Shown here one piece after another: positions 16,746 through 21,644 of a stretch of 21,644 nt of DNA; within the stretch, counting starts at the first letter, position 1, and each line of letters starts with the position of its first letter. This stretch comes from Fragilaria crotonensis. Taxonomy: Eukaryota > Bacillariophyta > Fragilariophyceae > Fragilariales > Fragilariaceae. Position numbers and translations under genes: made by a program. Under the pieces are notes generated by a model. It had not been told where the DNA came from. It did not search any database and saw only the letters and a list, made by a program, of their open reading frames with translations. The stretch covers positions 1 through 21,644 of the forward strand of contig JAKSYS010000822.1 of the NCBI GenBank assembly GCA_022925895.1. Reading direction: 5' to 3'.

Positions 16746-18909
16746 ATTCATAGGTAAGTGACGGATAATCACTGATAACGCAAGGCCCCCATCAACACTC
16801 CGTAGCATTATTGACTAAGAGCCTTGCGATTTCTCCCACATTCAAAGAATTGCTCAAGAGGAACACTTCATCGCAAAACCATGGCAAATCACTTCAGGGC
16901 AGTGATTTATCTAGTCGGCATCGCTTTCGGCACTTTTGCTTCGGCAGCCAACGAACTTGTCATCAGCGAGTACATCGAGGGAACGTCTAACAACAAAGCC
17001 ATTGAGTTGTGCAATCCGTCGTCGAGCGCTGTCAATCTGGCAACTGATAACTACGTGCTTTTCATATCCTTCAACGGTGGCACTTCCACTTCTACAATCC
17101 CTCTCAGTGGCACTGTTCCAGCAGGAGGATCCTTTGTCATTGCAAACAATCAAGCCTCTACCAACATCTTGTCAAAGGCAAACCAGACTTCCAGTTCTCT
17201 CTCCTTCAATGGTGACGATGCGATTGTTCTCAAAGTTGGAGCTGCCGGGACTGTTGTGGACTCGTATGGTCAGGTCGGAGTTCGGTTGACTTTGGTACAG
17301 ACAAGACTTACCGCAAGAAGTCTTGTGGAATCAGGGATGTTGTCACTACCGATGCTTTCAATCGCACGGTCCAATACGACGAGTTCGCCGTGGACACTTT
17401 CGACGGTCTGAATAGCTGCCCATCCGGCTGTGGGCAGACTGTTTCGCCAATTGGCCAGCCAACTGCATCGCCAACTGTCGCGTCACCAACTGCGTTACCC
17501 ACTGCGCAGCCAACAGGTCCTCCGAATGTCTCCCTCTGCCTCCCCAACGAAGTCACCGACTTCTTCTCCGACTGCCTCCCCGACGGTGTTGTCCACTGCC
17601 TCCCCAACGGAGTCCGTGGCGGCTACTGATTTGGTTATCAGCGAGTACATCGAGGGTACCTCCTTCAACAAAGTCATTGAGTTGTGCAATCCGTCGTCGA
17701 GCGCTGTCAACTTGACGACTGCGAACTACGTGCTTCAGATATACTTCAACGGTGCCTCTTCCGCGACATCCCATCGCACTCAGTGGGATCGTTCCGGCAG
17801 GAGGATCCTTTGTCCTTGCCAACAATCAAGCCGCATCTGGCATACTATTGAATGCCAACCAGACTTCTAGTTTTCTTAACTTCAATGGTGACGATGCTGT
17901 CGTGCTAAGGAAGAGCGGTGTAAGCGGCTATGTTGTAGACTCATTCGGCCAGGTTGGAATTCGAACTGATTTTGGTACCGACAAGACATACCGCAAGAAG
18001 TCTTGTGATACTGCTGTCCCTACAGACACTTTCAATAGCACGGACCAATACGACGAGTTCGCCGTGGACACCTTCGACGGTCTCAATAGCTGCCCATCCG
18101 GCTGTGGGCAGACTGTTTCGCCAATTGGCCAGCCCACTGCATCGCCAACTGTCGCGTCACCAACTGCGTTACCCACTGCGCAGCCAACAGGTCCTCCGAA
18201 TGCGTCACCCTCTGCCTCCCCAACGAAGTCACCGACTTCTTCTCCGACTGCCTCCCCGACGGTGTTGTCCACTGCCTCCCCGACGGAGTCCGTGGCGGCT
18301 ACTGATTTGGTTATCAGCGAGTACATCGAGGGTACCTCCTTCAACAAAGTCATTGAGTTGTGTAATCCGTCGTCGAGCGATGTCAACTTGACAACTTCGA
18401 ACTACGTGCTTCAGATATTCTTCAACGGTGCCACTACTCTCGGTAACACAATCGCCCTCAGTGGGATCGTTCCGGCAGGAGGATCCTTTGTCCTTGCCAA
18501 CAATCAAGCCGCATCTGGCATACTATTGAATGCCAACCAGACTTCAAGTTTTCTTAACTTCAATGGTGACGATGCTGTCGTGCTAAGGAAGAGCGGTGTA
18601 AGCGGCACTGTTGTAGACTCATTCGGCCAGGTTGGAAATCGAACTGATTTTGGTACCGACAAGACATACCGCAAGAAGTCTTGTGGAATCAGGGATGTTG
18701 TCACTACAGACACTTTCAATAGCACGGACCAATACGACGAGTTCACCGTGGACACTTTCGACGGTCTCAATAGCTGCCCATCCGGCTGTGGGCAGACTGT
18801 TTCGCCAATTGGCCAGCCCACTGCATCGCCAACTGTCGCGTCACCAACTGCGTTACCCACTGCGCAGCCAACAGGTCCTCCGAATGCGTCGCCCTCTGCC
18901 TCCCCAACG

Positions 18910-19125
18910 AAGTTACCGACTTCTTCTCCGACTGCCTCCCCAACGAAGTTACCGACTTCTTCTCCGAATGCCTCCCCAACGAAGTTACCGACTTCTTCTC
19001 CGACTGCCTCCCCAACGAAGTTACCGACTTCTTCTCCGACTGCCTCCCCAACGAAGTTACCGACTTCTTCTCCGACTGCCTCCCAAACGAAGTTACCGAC
19101 TTCTTCTCCGACTGCCTCCCCGACG
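18910..19125 (+). repeat. Six 36-bp units KLPTSSPTASPT between LTD3 and LTD4
   Basis: Six 12-codon units lie exactly head to tail, with single changes (N for T in unit 2, Q for P in unit 5). The equivalent linkers elsewhere in both copies have a single KSPTSSPTASPT unit, so this is an expansion private to this linker. Confidence 0.9.
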
Positions 19126-19833
19126 GTGTTGTCCACTGCCTCCCCAAAGGAGTCCGTGGCGGCTACTGATTTGGTTATCAGCGAGTACATCGAGGGTACC
19201 TCCTTCAACAAAGTCATTGAGTTGTGCAATCCGTCGTCGAGCGATGTCAACTTGACAACTTCGAACTACGTGCTTCAGATATACTTCAACGGAGCCACTT
19301 CCGCAACATCCATCGCACTCAGTGGGACTGTTCCCGCCGGAGGATCCTTTGTCCTTGCCAACAATCAAGCCGCATCTGGCATACTATTGAATGCCAACCA
19401 GACTTCTAGTTTTCTTAACTTCAATGGTGACGATGCTGTCGTGCTAAGGAAGAGCGGTGTAAGCGGCACTGTTGTAGACTCATTCGGCCAGGTTGGAAAT
19501 CGAACTGATTTTGGTACCGACAAGACATACCGCAAGAAGTCTTGTGGAATCAGGGATGTTGTCACTACAGACACTTTCAATCGCACGGTCCAATACGACG
19601 AGTTCACCACGGACACCATTGACGGTCTCAGAAACTGTCCGTCCGGCTGTGGGCAAACCAACTCGCCCACTGAGTCACCAACCACCTCCCCAACCTCTGG
19701 TCCAACTCTATCGCCCACTCTTCATCCCACTGAGGTGCCATCCACCTCCCCTACTTCTTCTCCAACTTTATCGCCCACTACTTCCCCAACGGCATCGCCC
19801 ACTGACCAGCCCACTGGTTCTCCGACTGCTCAG

Positions 19834-20331
19834 CCAACTCGACTCCCCACGACTTCGCAGCCAACTCGACTCCCCACGACTTCGCAGCCAACTCGACTCC
19901 CAACAGCTCAGCCAACTCGACTCCCCACGACTTCGCAGCCAACTCGACTCCCCACGGAGCAGCCAACTCGACTCCCCACGACTTCGCAGCCCACTCGACT
20001 CCCAACAGCGCAACCAACTCGACTCCCCACGACTTCGCAGCCAACTCGACTCCCCACGACTGCTCAACCAACTCGATTCCCCACCACAGCGAGGCCTACT
20101 GGATTCCCCACCACAGCGAGGCCTACTGGATTCCCCACCACTGCAAGGCCAACTGGATTCCCCACCACTGCAAGGCCAACTGGGTCCCCTACTATGCGGC
20201 CAACTGGATTCCCCACCACTGCAAGGCCAACTGGATTCCCCACCACTGCAAGGCCAACTGGATTCCCCACCACAGCAAGGCCAACTGGGTCCCCTACTTC
20301 GCGGCCAACTGGATTCCCCACCACTGCAAGG
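19834..20331 (+). repeat. PTRLPTTSQ and PTGFPTTAR arrays, copy B stalk
   Basis: Units of 27 bases encoding PTRLPTTSQ (with shorter PTRLPTAQ/PTRLPTEQ units) run to about 20075. They are followed by PTGFPTTAR units interrupted by PTGSPT(M/S)R units. The order follows that of copy A but unit numbers differ. Confidence 0.8.
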
Positions 20332-20370
20332 CCTACTCTGGCTCCCACCTCTTTTCCAACTACTTCGCCC

Positions 20371-20598
20371 ACTACCTCCCCCACTTCTTTCCCAACATCT
20401 GCTCCAACTACCTCCCCCACTTCTTTCCCAACATCTGCTCCAACTACCTCCCCCACTTCTTTCCCAACATCTGCTCCAACTACCTCCCCCACTTCTTTCC
20501 CAACTTCTGCTCCAACTTCTGCTCCAACTACCTCCCCGACTTCTGCTCCAACTACCTCCCCGACTTCTGCTCCAACTACCTCCCCGACTTCTGCTCCA
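20371..20598 (+). repeat. Four 36-bp then three 24-bp Ser/Thr/Pro units
   Basis: Four units of TTSPTSFPTSAP (20371-20514) are followed by a 12-base TSAP and three TTSPTSAP units (20527-20598). Copy A has a different composition here (TTFPTSAP and TTSPTTSP). Confidence 0.85.
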
Positions 20599-21033
20599 AC
20601 TACCTCCCCGACTTCTTCTCCAACTTCATCTCCCACTACTTTTCCCACGGCACTTCCAACTGTTCAGCCCACTGGTTCTCCGACTGACCAGCCCACTGGT
20701 TCTCCGACTGCTCAGCCAACTCAACTCCCCACGACTGCTCAGCCAACTCGACTCCCCACGACTTCGCAGCCAACTCGACTCCCAACAGCTCAGCCAACTC
20801 GACTCCCCACGACTGCTCAACCAACTCGATTCCCCACCACAGCGAGGCCAACTGGGTCCCCTACTACGCGGCCAACTGGGTTCCCCACCACAGCGAGGCC
20901 TACTGGATTCCCCACCACTGCAAGGCCGACTGGGTCCCCTACTGCGCGTCCAACTGGATTCCCCACCACTGCTAGTCCAACTGCATCCCCTACTACGCAG
21001 CCAACTGGTTCCCCTACTACGCAGCCAATTTGA

Positions 21034-21644
21034 TTACCCACCACTTCTCAGCCAACTCGAGCCCCCACGACACCGAGCCCCTAACTCCTTCTAGCTAATC
21101 ACCTGTCAGGAAGGGCAGTATGGCACCTTCACCAACATGATCGTAGGCCTAAACTTAAACATTTAGCCATTGCATATTGCACTCTGTTAAGTTCCGCTGT
21201 GTAGTGATTGCTGATGACGAATTCCATTGTGTGACTTTGGGATTAAAGTTGATTTATTTTACTATGCAGGAGTCGATCGCACCAAGTTAAGAAGATCATT
21301 GTCATTAACTGCACTTCGGACAAGACAGAGCACATTCTGAAAAAAGGAGGCGGATGTAAAGCACTGAAAGTGCTAATCAATATTCTATTGACAGTGCGCA
21401 CAGGAAGCAGTTCAACTAAGTGCTTGACCATCCTCAATCCCTACGAAGGGCTCCTCACCAACCACAACCTCCGAGAAGGTAAAGACCTTTGCACACACTC
21501 ATTGTAACGCTCGAAGGTACTTCGTAATTGGCTTAACCTGTAAGGAGAGAGCTCGACGAGATCAAGCTATAGCCTAGAATAAACAAGTGCCCGAAGTATT
21601 CTACTTCGAGGACTGTCAACATCTCTCCTGCCCAAGGCCATATG
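21034..21644. other. 3' flank of copy B, to window end
   Basis: As in copy A, 16 stalk-like codons follow the TGA in frame, up to a TAA at 21082-21084. The remaining bases match the copy A 3' flank with small indels. No gene is supported. Confidence 0.5.

Larger units (their letters stand above)
16881..21033 (+). pseudogene. Secreted multi-LTD protein with PT stalk, copy B (frame broken)
   Basis: The start and signal peptide are identical to copy A (ATG at 16881). There are four LTD domains (16950-17434, 17625-18108, 18301-18792, 19165-19653) and a stalk of about 460 residues to the TGA at 21031-21033. Compared with copy A, the frame is broken three times: a one-base loss near 17284, a two-base loss near 17527-17533, and a one-base gain near 17770. 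The first two cancel out, so only the end of LTD1 and its linker are out of frame. The third shifts the rest, which is then open for 3.2 kb (17752-21033). The literal product stops at 17411 after the signal peptide and most of LTD1. LTD2 also has an unusual segment (SCDTAVPTDT) in place of SCGIRDVVTTDT. This is either a young pseudogene or a good gene with sequencing errors; the long intact downstream frame keeps the second option open. Confidence 0.75.
16297..21644 (+). repeat. Segmental duplication, copy B
   Basis: This is the direct-orientation counterpart of 1-36, 508-551 and 2029-6631. It begins with ATGGTTCAGGAAGATTCACT at 16297, equal to the first bases of the window, so copy A's duplicated flank probably extends to the left of the window. 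It runs to the window end. Confidence 0.9.

Noticed and set aside
18910-19125. CRISPR-like regular array
   Set aside because: Units are contiguous and in frame, without unique spacers. It is a coding minisatellite.
1-21644. tRNA, rRNA or other structured RNA genes
   Set aside because: No cloverleaf or rRNA-like stretch could be recognised by eye. A tRNAscan or Infernal run would be needed to exclude them.

Overview
The window looks like nuclear DNA of a eukaryotic alga, most likely a diatom. The reasons are long protein-coding genes with a secretory signal and no bacterial operon structure, GTAAGT-type splice donors, a Ty1/copia polyprotein whose protease motif reads LDSHADT (typical of diatom 'CoDi' copia elements), and secreted proteins with very long Pro-Thr-Ser stalks. 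No tool was available to confirm the species.

Layout. (1) 1-2028 is gene-poor. It contains a 1.46-kb segment (552-2012) bounded by short perfect inverted repeats and TA dinucleotides, with a perfect 20-bp hairpin inside. (2) 2029-6631 carries gene copy A (CDS 2533-6012): signal peptide, three lamin-tail-like (LTD) domains, then about 520 residues of PTxxPT repeats. (3) 6640-7150 is non-coding and may hold remnants of an LTR. (4) 7156-13150 is a rearranged nest of dead mobile elements. It holds the 3' half of a copia polyprotein (integrase, RT, RNase H) on the minus strand, then an inverted duplication of about 1.5 kb per arm (9859-11328 and 11581-13090, 252-bp spacer). Each arm carries the copia protease region joined to the N-terminal part of an unrelated DDE-transposase-like gene. 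(5) 12307-15193 is that DDE-transposase-like gene on the plus strand, broken by several frameshifts and stops. (6) 15194-16296 is non-coding with short direct repeats. (7) 16297-21644 is copy B of the LTD gene and its flanks, in direct orientation. It has four LTD domains, but its reading frame is interrupted by three indels in the first two domains.

The host content is therefore one gene family: a direct segmental duplication of a secreted multi-LTD/PT-stalk protein gene, about 14.3 kb apart, with transposon debris between the copies. The two copies differ by LTD module number, by stalk repeat number, by indels and by exchange between modules. Such proteins are plausible extracellular, cell-wall or adhesive glycoproteins, but that role is inferred from architecture only. 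The transposon part records at least one complex rearrangement that put two halves of one copia element in opposite orientations and made a chimeric ORF.
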